A stretch of 64,000 nt of DNA from the NCBI GenBank assembly GCA_000818945.1, contig KN805401.1, positions 1-64,000 of the forward strand. The letters run 5' to 3'. Numbering within the stretch: position 1 is the stretch's first letter; every line of letters starts with the position of its first letter. Shown in pieces: positions 31,337 through 39,914 of this stretch. Both the position numbers and the translations under genes were made by a program. A model generated the notes under the pieces. It was given only the letters and a program-made list of their open reading frames with translations. It was not told the DNA's origin and searched no databases. This DNA is from Schizochytrium sp. CCTCC M209059 (lineage: Eukaryota > Sar > Bigyra > Thraustochytrida > Thraustochytriidae).

Positions 31337-34300
31337 GCATCGAATTGGCAAACCGCGCATTTGCCCGGAAGATGGCCCGGCTCGACCAGCCAGGTGTCGA
31401 CCCCGAGCGGACCAAGAAAGTAGCGCAGGCCATTTGCAATTCTGTGCTTGGAAACAACACTTATTCGGCTGTCGAAGCGGCTCAATTCGTTCTCGACTTA
31501 CCAATGCATTCCGAGTCACATTGTCATCAGCGTTCTTTGAACTGGAAGTACATAGTCTGTCATCTAGCAGACGAAAGCAAGATCGACCTCACTGAGTTCG
31601 GTCTCGGATCGTACAAGCGTTCTTGCTTCATAGACAGCAAGGGCAGGGCGAGAAACTGGTCTGAAAACTACCTGCATGTTCGCACTACCACGCTATCCCC
31701 CTACAGTATCCTAATGCTCTACGATGTGGTATTCACTGCGGGAAACAGTGGAATACCTGCGGGAGCAATTCGCTTCTCCGAGCGACACAACGATCACGCG
31801 TCCAAATTGCTCATTCCAAGATCGACCGTTGCTCTGCCCATCTTCCATAATATACCGTCTTTTCAAGTATCGCCGGACCTTTTCAAACTATGCATCGTTG
31901 TTTCTTGCTCCAACTTTGCTTTCGCGTCTGTGACGGGAGAGGTCGGAGAAATGGATCAACGGAAAATGGATCGACGGGCGATCGACGCGGTTTACATGGA
32001 GCTTATTGGAACGGTCCCGTGGGTCAATCAGCTCGTGCAGCACCTTCGTGAGTGGGAAACAAGCGGCGCTCTGGCGAAGGAGCACAGAGAAAAGCTACAG
32101 CTTGAGGCGAACGACATGATCTCTGAGCCAATGGCGGAGAAGATTGCCCAGCTTAATGATAACATTGACAGGGTACTCCAAAGCTTCCAACAAAAGGAGG
32201 ACGAGGAAGCCATGGCAGCAACCCTTGAGCTGCTGGACGGCACTGTGGATGGTTTTGATCACCTTCCCGACACAGACGCGGAATCCCTAGACGTTTCACC
32301 GAAAGATCAATTAAAGAAAGCATGGCAAAGGGACGGCACATGCTTACTCGACAATTTATTGGCCAAAATGGCACCGTTGGCGGAGCCAACAGCTGTCCCG
32401 TCGCCGACCATGGACATGCACCTCGAGGAAATGGACCCTATAACGCTTGCTCACTTCAGGCGCGAGACCAACCGTACAAATGCTGCGAGGAACAAAGCCT
32501 ACAATCGTCACAATCAGGCCCTCCAGGACCTCCATGCGTTCGTTGATTCGTCCGTTCATCAGCCAGAGCTAATTGAGAAGTGGCTGAAACCCGATCGCAG
32601 CGACTTTGCGCATGCTCGGACTCTCGATCCCATCAATTGGGAAGCTGCATCTCTCATACACGCGAAACGATTCTCTGAGATTGACGGCTCGGCAAGATGT
32701 GTGCCAATTCCTTGCTCACAGACTGTCGACGCAGCTGAGCTTGAGGGGAAGATCGCTGCTGATGTCGCTGCGGGGAAATGGACCTTATACAACGGATCGA
32801 TCCCGGACCGGGCTGTCATTGCAGCTTTTAGCTTGACTGACGAGCAGGCTTTTGGCTATTGCTTATTTTCCCGGTACGCAAAAGCTCTCTCTGCCTTCTT
32901 AACAGATCCCGCGAAGAACCTTTGTCCCGGGCCACTCAAACTGTACGTTGACGGGCCACCTGGCGCTGGGAAAAGCTTTCTTCTCAAATCAATGCAGTTC
33001 ATTGCATTTCAGCTTGGTCTCATCAATCTTTGCACGACAAGCGCTCAGACCGCAAAGGCGGCAATCGGAATGACAACGACTGTTTTGATGGCCGACACCA
33101 ACCATTCGAACTTTTCAATGACACCGATTGCCAACTCATCCAAGGTTTTGACAAAGTCGGTCAAAGAAAAGCTTCGATCCACTTTGATTTACTTTCTCGA
33201 TGAGGGGAGTTTGATCCCCGCATCGACATTCGCCGCAATTTCCAACCAGGCCATGAAGGCCAGTGGCGCAAACGACGCAAGCAATCCGTTTGGGGGCAGA
33301 GCAACTATCCTCTTTGGAGACATTTGTCAGCTGACTCTCACGCAGCCATTGTGGAAGAATAGCTCGGCGCCCGCAGCCCAGCACGGCAGAAATCTCTGGA
33401 AGGAGTTCGACGTCGTTCGTCTTCAGAAGGTCAAACGGTATCTTCAGACCGGTCCAGGGCAGGCCCTCGCCAACATTGTTCTTGACCTACGAAGAGGCGA
33501 AATCTCGGAGGCCAACGCTCGGCTTCTAAATCAGAGGTATCTCACACCTACGTCTAACCTTTTTGGAACGGTTGCGACGAAGCCGCCTGTTTTTCTTGCA
33601 GCACGAAACAGTCTTCTCACCGATGTTGGTTCAAAGCTTTGTAAAGCATCTGGCCAGAAATCCGGTAAGCCGGTGTACATCTGGCCCAGTCTCGATTCGT
33701 ACAGCGGAAAAGGAAGAAAGGGAAAGCTTTCACCGCGCCATGCACACTTCGTGGACCAACTCGACTTTAGGCAAACAATCGCCTACAAGAAGATGGTCTT
33801 TTACGAAGGAGCATGCTACCCTTTCAACGATAACAAATACAAATGCCTCGGGCGGCTCAATCAAGGCGCTTGCCTCGGGGTAGACTTGCTCACGGACCCG
33901 AGGGAACCGCCACACGAGAAAACAGTCGTAATCCACTTACGCTACATGCCGCTTGCAATTTTTTGTCCGAGCCGTTGACGCAAGAACTGAGTTCGACTTT
34001 GGTGACGGAGTAAATGTTCTCCGAATCCCAAGGAGCCAAACGACATTTCATATAAGTGATGGAAATGAGAAAATTGCAGTGCGACGAACAGGGTTCCCTC
34101 AAATTTGGTGCTCCCAAACCAAGTCAGACTTCTCGATTCAGGGTGAGACCTTACGGTACCCTCAACCGATAATAATAGACTTGGCAACTCCTCCAACTGG
34201 CTCAACGAATCCGGAGGCACCTTTAGTGTTGCTAAGTCGAGCGCAGTCCCTGGGCCAGCTCTACCTTGCGAGGCCACTGTGGTGCGAAGAAAGCGAAAAG

Positions 34301-34447
34301 GAGGAAGTCATAGAAACTTTTCAGAGGCGAATTAGGCTGCATCCTGAAAAGGTTCTAGAGATCGAACGACTCGAAAAAAGAAAGCGCGAACTCCTCGAGA
34401 GAGAGCGAGACCTTGTTGAAATGGCAACGACCTTCGCAAGAGCTTAA
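31237..34447 (+). pseudogene. Helitron PIF1-type helicase, frameshifted
   Basis: The frame is open from 31237 to a stop at 33978 and resumes in another frame from about 33953 to 34447. The break coincides with the T6 run at 33959-33964; one base fewer would rejoin the frames. There is no convincing ATG at the start of the open frame, consistent with an upstream Rep portion. The segment AVEAAQFVLDLPMHSESH (about 31480) matches the Rep-helicase linker of Helitrons. Helicase motifs in order: DGPPGAGKSFLLKS (Walker A, about 32950), IYFLDEGSLI (Walker B, about 33190), TILFGDICQL (about 33310), and after the shift SQTKSDFSIQGETL and PLVLLSRAQSLGQLYL. The product would unwind DNA during rolling-circle transposition. 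It is type-named as a pseudogene because of the break, which could also be a base-calling error in a homopolymer. Confidence 0.78.
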
Positions 34448-34494
34448 ACGGATTCTTTCCAGGATGCCTCCCTCTTCTGTCGAGCAATTCAGAA

Positions 34495-35982
34495 ATGCCA
34501 AATCCAAAGCGAACCCCGGCTCCGCGACAATTTTACCTTGCTGAACCGGCGAAAAGAGGAAAACCTGCGGCTGAACGTTCTGCGCTCAACGTTAGGGATT
34601 CCGAACTTGACGAGGAACCACGCATGATATCGCGCAGCTCGAGCAGTGTCGAGAATGCCTCAGGGACAGCTGTCCGGGGACAAGAGTTGCCCCGTACGCA
34701 GGAACAAGGGAACGATAGCAATATCGAGGCCCGAATGAGCGTTCTTCAATCTCAACTTGCAAAGCTCGCAGAGGCAAATGTTCAAATTTTTGCTTTGCTT
34801 CGGGGAAGAGATACTATTTCTCCGCCAACAGATATGAGACGGTCGGTTTCTTCGTCGAGTGGAAGCGATACATCTCAAGCATCAGTCGAAGAAGCTGCAC
34901 GCCTCTCCAACCACCAAAAGCAGAAAGAGCCGCTTCATCGTGTCGAAATTGCCAGCGCGATCGCTCGAAGCGACGCGCGTGGAAAATCGAAACGTGGACC
35001 GTTTAGCTTTCAGATGGGAGCTTCGACGGTGACAGACTTCAATCTGCGTCAGCCTGCGATGCAAGCATCCGAGGCCGGCCACCGTGCTAAGAAGCAAAAG
35101 ACCAATGCACCGCGGTCGGCTTGGGCCATTTCAATGGAAATGGTCAGGTCAGAGACACCATGCGATAAAGCCAAGATCTCCTACAGTAGCCCACGCTATA
35201 GAGAGCTACGCTCTGAGATCACGGAAAAGCTCGGATTCATCTACAAACCGCGTGGTCAACAACACGCGACCGTTAATTGGCCGGTTCGTTTTGAACTCGT
35301 CCGATGCGATGATGACACAATTGCGATGAGAATGTACGGCAACTACAAGCTCAAAGACACCTTTCGCATTCACAAAGCAGTGCTCCGGATTGGCCACAAG
35401 AAGCCTTCCGGGGGATACGAGGAAAGCGAGGCGAACATATACGAAAGCCACCTTGAGGTCCCTATCGAAGACTCGGAAGATAGATACACCAACCTCCAAC
35501 TAATTGCAGGCGTCTTCGTGTTCTCCCAACTTCCTGTCATTTGCCAGAGAGGTCTGGTCGAGTTCCTTTCCGATGAGAATGCTGACTTCGATATCATCTC
35601 GAACGTTTGGACCCTTCCAGACCTCCGTAACTTGTTCCAGGATATCAAGAACACCTACTCTGATGAAAGAAACGAGGTCAGCGATCAAGTCCGTGAATAC
35701 ATGGATGCACGAGCGGCGGCAGCTGAGTTCTTACTCGAAGCTGCTTTTGCGCAAACGGACAATACAACTAGGCTTAAGGAGAATGCAAACTCTCTCTTGC
35801 GTGCCTTCTATGACAAGGTAGACTTTAACGATGTCGGAGAAGAGGCCCCGAGGCGCACGTCAACTCGCGGCTATAGTCGAGGCGACACTTTCGCCTTGGC
35901 CTACAAAGGCATGCGCTTCTTCTACAGGAACGCTTTCCATACAACAGACTCCATTGCGGAGGAATACACTACGTATAACTAA
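34495..35982 (+). CDS. Unknown 495-residue protein of the Helentron-like element
   Basis: This intact ATG-started frame begins 48 bp after the helicase stop. Residues 1-200 are disordered, with Ser-rich tracts, a short leucine heptad (VLQSQLAKLAEANVQIFALL) and a basic cluster (HRAKKQKTNAPRSAW). Residues 220-400 look globular, with beta-type segments (WPVRFELVRCDDDTIAMRMY, GVFVFSQLPVICQRGLVEFL). Residues 400-495 are helical, ending YKGMRFFYRNAFHTTDS. It matches no transposase, RPA, protease or endonuclease family I recognise. Its last codons recur, diverged, at the 3' end of element B (RVRFYYTNAFHKTSS), so it is an inherited part of this element family rather than a captured host gene. Codon use is less GC-rich than neighbouring host genes. 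Confidence 0.75.
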   Translation: MPNPKRTPAPRQFYLAEPAKRGKPAAERSALNVRDSELDEEPRMISRSSSSVENASGTAVRGQELPRTQEQGNDSNIEARMSVLQSQLAKLAEANVQIFALLRGRDTISPPTDMRRSVSSSSGSDTSQASVEEAARLSNHQKQKEPLHRVEIASAIARSDARGKSKRGPFSFQMGASTVTDFNLRQPAMQASEAGHRAKKQKTNAPRSAWAISMEMVRSETPCDKAKISYSSPRYRELRSEITEKLGFIYKPRGQQHATVNWPVRFELVRCDDDTIAMRMYGNYKLKDTFRIHKAVLRIGHKKPSGGYEESEANIYESHLEVPIEDSEDRYTNLQLIAGVFVFSQLPVICQRGLVEFLSDENADFDIISNVWTLPDLRNLFQDIKNTYSDERNEVSDQVREYMDARAAAAEFLLEAAFAQTDNTTRLKENANSLLRAFYDKVDFNDVGEEAPRRTSTRGYSRGDTFALAYKGMRFFYRNAFHTTDSIAEEYTTYN

Positions 35983-36017
35983 TAATGAACTAGTTGAGTT
36001 CACTGTAGCTCAGACTG

Positions 36018-36053
36018 AAAACGCACTTCAGATCGCGGGGTCTTCAGCCCCGC
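36018..36053 (+). repeat. Right-end inverted repeat and hairpin of element A
   Basis: AAAACGCACTTCAGA at 36018-36032 is the exact reverse complement of the left-end 30713-30727. It is followed at 36035-36053 by GCGGGGTCTTCAGCCCCGC, which can fold into a GC-rich hairpin. The same pair occurs at 37270-37304 in element B, with the hairpin loop changed (GCGGGGCCTTCTAGCCCCGC). Confidence 0.88.
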
Positions 36054-36209
36054 AGGATATTTTTTATTTCTGAAGTGCGTTTTAGCACAATCTTGATGTC
36101 GAGGGGCGCTCCTGGTTTGCGCTCATATTGGTCATAAAAATTTGGACAAGGATTTGCAGTTTGAGCCCGTATTGAACATAAAATCAGATCGTACAAGTCG
36201 GTTAACTTG

Positions 36210-36520
36210 CCTCCAATGGACAAGTCAGTCAACTCGCAAGACGACAATGAGACGGCTCCGATGGACAAAAGCTGTTCGTGCTGGTGTGGGGCAAACTAGC
36301 GGAAATGTACGCGAAAGGACCGCTGTCCATCGAGGCCGTGTAAGCTGCGGGGGCAGGCATTCGAGCAGAATGCGTTGGCATTCTTGGGCTCAAATGAGTC
36401 ATGTTGCGTTACAGTCAGCAAACTGAGAGGGGCCGGGCAACTCGCGTGACGAAAACGAGACGGCTCCAACGGACAAGTTGGTCAACTCGCAAGATAAAAA
36501 TGAGACGGTTCCGATGGACA
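36210..36520 (+). repeat. Dispersed ~45-bp repeats in element B
   Basis: The block CAACTCGCAAGA followed by AATGAGACGGCTCCGATGGA recurs with substitutions at about 36230-36266, 36436-36475 and 36483-36520. These copies encode nothing recognisable. Confidence 0.75.
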
Positions 36521-36864
36521 ATTCCACAGAGATTTTGAATAGAATCTTCGTCGCTGATGAATCACCTGAGGAGCGCCGCAACTGGGTCCAGCCGCCATCC
36601 GATGTAGCTCTTTGCAAATTGCGTAAACAAGTTCCTTTCATACACCCTTAATCCAAACAATCAATATTGCCAGGTATGTGGTGTCTGCGGCGCTCTTTAC
36701 AATCGTGATGGCATCGCAGAACTTATTAACTCGACTAGTCCAGTGTTCGTTTGATCGAACTCGGTCCTGACGGTTGCGCTGAGGGAAGCAGAATCCTCAC
36801 TAAGTTCGCGTCCGGAAAACGCGTGTGTAGTTCAAAGCAGAGGAATGGCTGGCGGTCAAGTGGA

Positions 36865-37070
36865 AGCTTGCAAGCTGTGTAGCGCCAACATGCGCAAAAA
36901 AAATGTTCCGTGGCCAGTAACAAGCTTTTTCGGGGTGGGTCCCGGACCTAGGCGCATGCTCTCAGAAAAGCTTGCAAGCAGTGAGGCGCCGACGTGCGCA
37001 AAGGAAATGTTCCGGTAACAAGCTTTTTCGAGGTGGACGGACCCTGGACCTAGGCCCATGCTCCCTCCCA
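36865..37070 (+). repeat. ~100-bp tandem duplication in element B
   Basis: Two adjacent copies (about 36865-36962 and 36967-37070) share AGCTTGCAAGC, GCGCAAA, AAATGTTCCG, GTAACAAGCTTTTTCG and CCTAGGC in the same order. The second carries small insertions. Neither encodes a recognisable protein. Confidence 0.8.
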
Positions 37071-37094
37071 GAGACTACGTTTGCAGAGGACCTA

Positions 37095-37229
37095 CTGTTA
37101 TCAAACTATCGGCTCGTGGCAAGGGCTTACAGAGTGCGCTTCTACTACACGAACGCTTTCCATAAGACCAGCTCTCCGGTTTATGTTTTGTTGGCCCATG
37201 GCGACCTCTATCGCGGGGAAAGATACTGA
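37095..37229 (+). pseudogene. 3' fragment of a homologue of the element A unknown ORF
   Basis: The frame reads LVARAYRVRFYYTNAFHKTSS and runs to TGA at 37229. It aligns with FALAYKGMRFFYRNAFHTTDS at the end of the 495-residue protein of element A. The extra C-terminal residues (LLAHGDLYRGERY) differ. Everything upstream of this fragment in element B is non-coding, so it is a relic kept because it adjoins the right end. Confidence 0.7.
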
Positions 37230-37579
37230 ATGTAATTAATAATTCACTAGTTCACTGCAGCTCGGATTGAAAACGCACTTCATCGCGGGGCCTTCTAGCC
37301 CCGCAGGGTATTTCTTCCTCCGCCCCAGCCTTCTTGTCACACAGACTTGTATAGTAGGCCTAGTACTACAACACAAGGAAAGGAGAAAGGAGCATCCGAC
37401 GACAACCCATTTCAGAAGTTCAATCTTTCTCGCGGCGCGCGAACCTTTTTGCGCGCATCTGGCACGTCGAAGGGCAAAAGCAGAAGCGCGGGCTCGGTGG
37501 CTTATCTCCCGACCCTCAAGCTCGGCGTGCGCGGGATCCGTTCCCATTGCCAGCGACGCGAGCGACCTCGGCGGCCACG

Positions 37580-39043
37580 ATGAGCACCACGAAGATGAGG
37601 GGCGGCCTCATCGTGCTGGGCGGCGGCGTGAGCGGGCTCACGGCGGCCTTTGCGGGCGCGACGGCGGCGCCGTCGGTACGTCTTGTCGAAGCGAGAGCGA
37701 AGACGGGCGGCTGGTTCTGCTCCGAGAAGCGGGATAGCGACACAATTCTGGAGCGAGGCCCTCACAGCTTTCGTCCCGTGGGGCCGAGCGGCGCGGCGGT
37801 CGTTCGCCTTCTCGAGGAGCTTGGGCTGGAGAAGGAGGCTGTGCCGACGAGCGCGTCGGCCAAAGCACGATACATTTGGCACAACGGCAAGCTACGCTGC
37901 ATGCCTACGAGTGTGGCGGGATTGCTTCGCGAGCCCATGACGCGGCCGCTGCCCATTTTGGGCTTGCGCGAAGCGCTGCTGGTGCCCAAGGGAAGCGGCG
38001 AGGACGAGAGCGTGTACGACTTTTTTGCTCGTCGATTCAGCCCGTACGTGGCAGAGACGTTCGCGGATGCTCTCTTGCAGGGTATTTTTGCAGGTGATAT
38101 CCGAAGACTCTCTGTGCAGGCTTGCTTGCCGCTGCTTCCGGGACTTGAGTCGCAATATGGATCGATTGTGCGTGGGATGCTGCGACGTGCCTTTGGAAGC
38201 GGCTCGCTGCCGGATCCTCTCGGGGAGATTGCGCTTGAAGACGCCGTGAAAACGGCCGAGGGTCAAGCGCTCGTCAGAGCCACGGGCGTGTCGTTTCCGG
38301 GGGGGCTGAGTCGGCTGACGCGCGAGCTCGAGTCGCAAGTATTCGGCGCCAGCAACCCTCATTGCGAGCTCAAGTCCGGTGCAGAGATTGTCAAGATTTC
38401 TCAAAATGGCGATGTAGAGCTCTCTTCGGGAGAGGTCCTGGAGCGAGGCGCAGACGGGCACGTGATCTCATCGCTACCGTTTCGCAATTTGGTAAAGGTC
38501 CTCCCCGAGGGCACGGGTGGAGAGTTGCGCAAACTTGCGCAAGAGACTCCGTTTTCTTCTGTGGGTGTCGTGAACTTTGTTTGGGACGGCATGCCGCAGC
38601 TGCCTGTGCCTGGCTTTGGCCATCTGGTGCCGACGTCGCAAATGGAGCGTGTGATTGGAATGATTTATGACTCGGAGGTGTTTCCTTCTCAGTTTGCCAA
38701 GGGAACGAGCGGACTTACGGTGATGATGGGCGGCATGCAATTTCCCGAAGTTGCTCGCTTCTCCGAGCAAGAGCTCGTGGATTTGGCGCAGGAAAAGGTC
38801 CGCGAGCATCTCGGAATCGAGCGTGCTCCGGACGCAACTCGGGCCTGGGTGTTGTCGGATTGTATCCCTCAATACACGTTGGGCCATAAAGATAAGGTTG
38901 CGCGTGCAAGGTCGCAGCTGGCGACGGAGCTGCCGTTCCTGCGCATCACGGGGAACAACTACGATGGCGTGGGCATTGCGGACACGGTGAGGAGTGCGCG
39001 TCGCACGGTACGGGAGATTTGCGAAAGTGACTCGTCTGTGTAG
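37580..39043 (+). CDS. PPOX: Protoporphyrinogen oxidase
   Basis: This FAD enzyme oxidises protoporphyrinogen IX to protoporphyrin IX, the penultimate step of haem synthesis. The 487-residue protein starts at ATG 37580 (MSTTKMRGGLIVLGGGVSGL); an upstream in-frame TTG is not a start. The dinucleotide-binding GGGVSGL lies at residues 13-19, followed by VRLVEARAKTGG, the second strand of the Rossmann fold. Further PPOX signatures are ILERGPHSFRPVGPSG, DALLQGIFAGDIRRLSVQAC, VSFPGGLSRL and the C-terminal GNNYDGVGIADTVRSARR that closes the FAD site. No clear organelle presequence precedes it. Length matches the HemY/PPOX family (about 470-500). It lies 266 bp beyond element B, so the insertion sits in its upstream flank. 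Confidence 0.93.
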   Translation: MSTTKMRGGLIVLGGGVSGLTAAFAGATAAPSVRLVEARAKTGGWFCSEKRDSDTILERGPHSFRPVGPSGAAVVRLLEELGLEKEAVPTSASAKARYIWHNGKLRCMPTSVAGLLREPMTRPLPILGLREALLVPKGSGEDESVYDFFARRFSPYVAETFADALLQGIFAGDIRRLSVQACLPLLPGLESQYGSIVRGMLRRAFGSGSLPDPLGEIALEDAVKTAEGQALVRATGVSFPGGLSRLTRELESQVFGASNPHCELKSGAEIVKISQNGDVELSSGEVLERGADGHVISSLPFRNLVKVLPEGTGGELRKLAQETPFSSVGVVNFVWDGMPQLPVPGFGHLVPTSQMERVIGMIYDSEVFPSQFAKGTSGLTVMMGGMQFPEVARFSEQELVDLAQEKVREHLGIERAPDATRAWVLSDCIPQYTLGHKDKVARARSQLATELPFLRITGNNYDGVGIADTVRSARRTVREICESDSSV

Positions 39044-39084
39044 TCGAAAGAGGACTCTGAGTGTCAGACCGTTTTACCAACCGA

Positions 39085-39597
39085 TCGTTTATTTCTTTTC
39101 GAAAGAGATTTGTGTCTCATGTCTGGCGTCTGCTGATACTTTATTTCTCCTCGAAAGAGAATTGTGTCTCTTGTCTGGCGTCTGCCGAGACTTTGTTTCT
39201 CCTCGAAAGAGATCTGTGTCTCATGTCTGGCGCAGCTCGGAGACAGGTCTGCTGATACTTTATTTCTCCTCGAAAGAGATCTGTGTCTCATGTCTGGCGT
39301 CTGCCGAGACTTTATTTCTCCTCGAAAGAGATCTGTGTCTCATGTCTGGCGCCTGCTGGCACTTTATTTCTCCTCGAAAGAGAATTGTGTCTCTTGTCTG
39401 GCGCAGCTCGGAGACAGGTCTGCTGATACTTTGTTTCTCCTCGAAAGAAGTCTGTGTCTCATGTCTGGCGCCTGCTGATACTTTGTTTTTCCTCAAAAGA
39501 GATCTGTGTCTCATGTCTGGCGTCTGCTGAGACTTTATATCTCCTCGAAAGAGAATTGTGTCTCTTGTCAGGCGCAGCTCGAGACAGGTCTGCCGAT
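39085..39597 (+). repeat. Higher-order minisatellite, nine units in three 171-bp blocks
   Basis: Nine units carry the core TTTCTCCTCGAAAGAGA, TGTGTCTC, TGTCTGGCG. Six are 52 bp; the third, sixth and ninth are about 67 bp because their end is replaced by CAGCTCGGAGACAGGTC plus CTGCTGATACT. The pattern short-short-long repeats three times, giving a 171-bp higher-order period. It starts about 40 bp after the PPOX stop codon. Both strands stay open for hundreds of bases because of the repeat, giving proteins such as LLERDLCLMSGVC that are not credible genes. Confidence 0.93.
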
Positions 39598-39914
39598 CGT
39601 TCTCTTTCGTTTCTTTTCTTCTCTTTTTCTTTTTTTCCTGTACCTCTTCTGGGCGACAACAAGTCGCGGACGCCATACACAAGCACGTTGCAGATCGCGG
39701 TAGTTGCGCGAGTGGTTCGTCTGGCAAGCGCCTATGCGATTTTACATGACTGCTGCACAGGGGGGGAGAAAAGAAAGGAACTTTAATTGTTCTACTTGGC
39801 TGGTGCCAATGCTTTTGCCTACGTTTCTGCTAATGATTCTGCTCTGCTATTGCCGCCATGACTACTAATAATGCTCCTGCAGCTGCTGCAGGTGCAGTTG
39901 TCGATTGCAATGTC
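39598..39914. other. Short spacer after the minisatellite
   Basis: T-rich stretch between the minisatellite and the stop codon of the ankyrin gene at 39915; probably that gene's 3' untranslated region. No gene is seen. Confidence 0.5.

Larger units (their letters stand above)
30711..36066 (+). mobile_element. Helitron2/Helentron-like element A
   Basis: Boundaries come from repetition: the first ~95 bp recur at 36067, where a second element begins, and the last ~60 bp recur at the end of that element (37258-37313). The left end carries TCTGAAGTGCGTTTT (30713-30727); its exact 15-bp reverse complement lies at 36018-36032. This is followed by a GC hairpin (36035-36053, stem GCGGGGx/xCCCCGC) a few bases before the right boundary. 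A terminal left repeat paired with a subterminal right repeat plus 3' hairpin is the asymmetric arrangement described for Helitron2/Helentron elements. Contents: a Rep remnant, a frameshifted PIF1-type helicase, and an intact ORF of unknown function. The HUH His motif of Rep was not found, so the copy is probably not autonomous. Confidence 0.7.
36067..37313 (+). mobile_element. Non-autonomous Helentron-like element B
   Basis: The element is about 1.25 kb and begins directly where element A ends. It shares A's left end (about 83 bp), the TCTGAAGTGCGTTTT repeat (36069-36083), the inverted copy at 37270-37282 and the terminal hairpin at 37285-37304. It carries no helicase. Its interior holds two families of internal repeats and a fragment homologous to the last codons of element A's unknown ORF. 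This is the expected form of an internally deleted derivative that depends on a relative for movement. The ORF fragment differs clearly from A's, so B descends from another, related full-length element rather than from A itself. Confidence 0.72.

Noticed and set aside
30711..36066. Classic Helitron (5' TC ... 3' CTRR)
   Set aside because: The right end after the hairpin reads AGGATATTT, not CTRR, and an inverted repeat is present, so the Helitron2/Helentron type fits better.
30711..36149. Direct repeats at 30711 and 36067 as LTRs of a retroelement
   Set aside because: No reverse transcriptase, integrase or primer-binding site is present; the repeats are left ends of two elements, each also having its own hairpin right end.
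39085..39597. Relation of the 171-bp period to primate alpha satellite
   Set aside because: Only the number matches; the sequence is unrelated and the array is tiny and non-centromeric in context.
39060..39600. Open frames of the LLERDLCLMSGVC type as a repeat protein
   Set aside because: They exist on both strands over the minisatellite and lack any non-repeat coding context.
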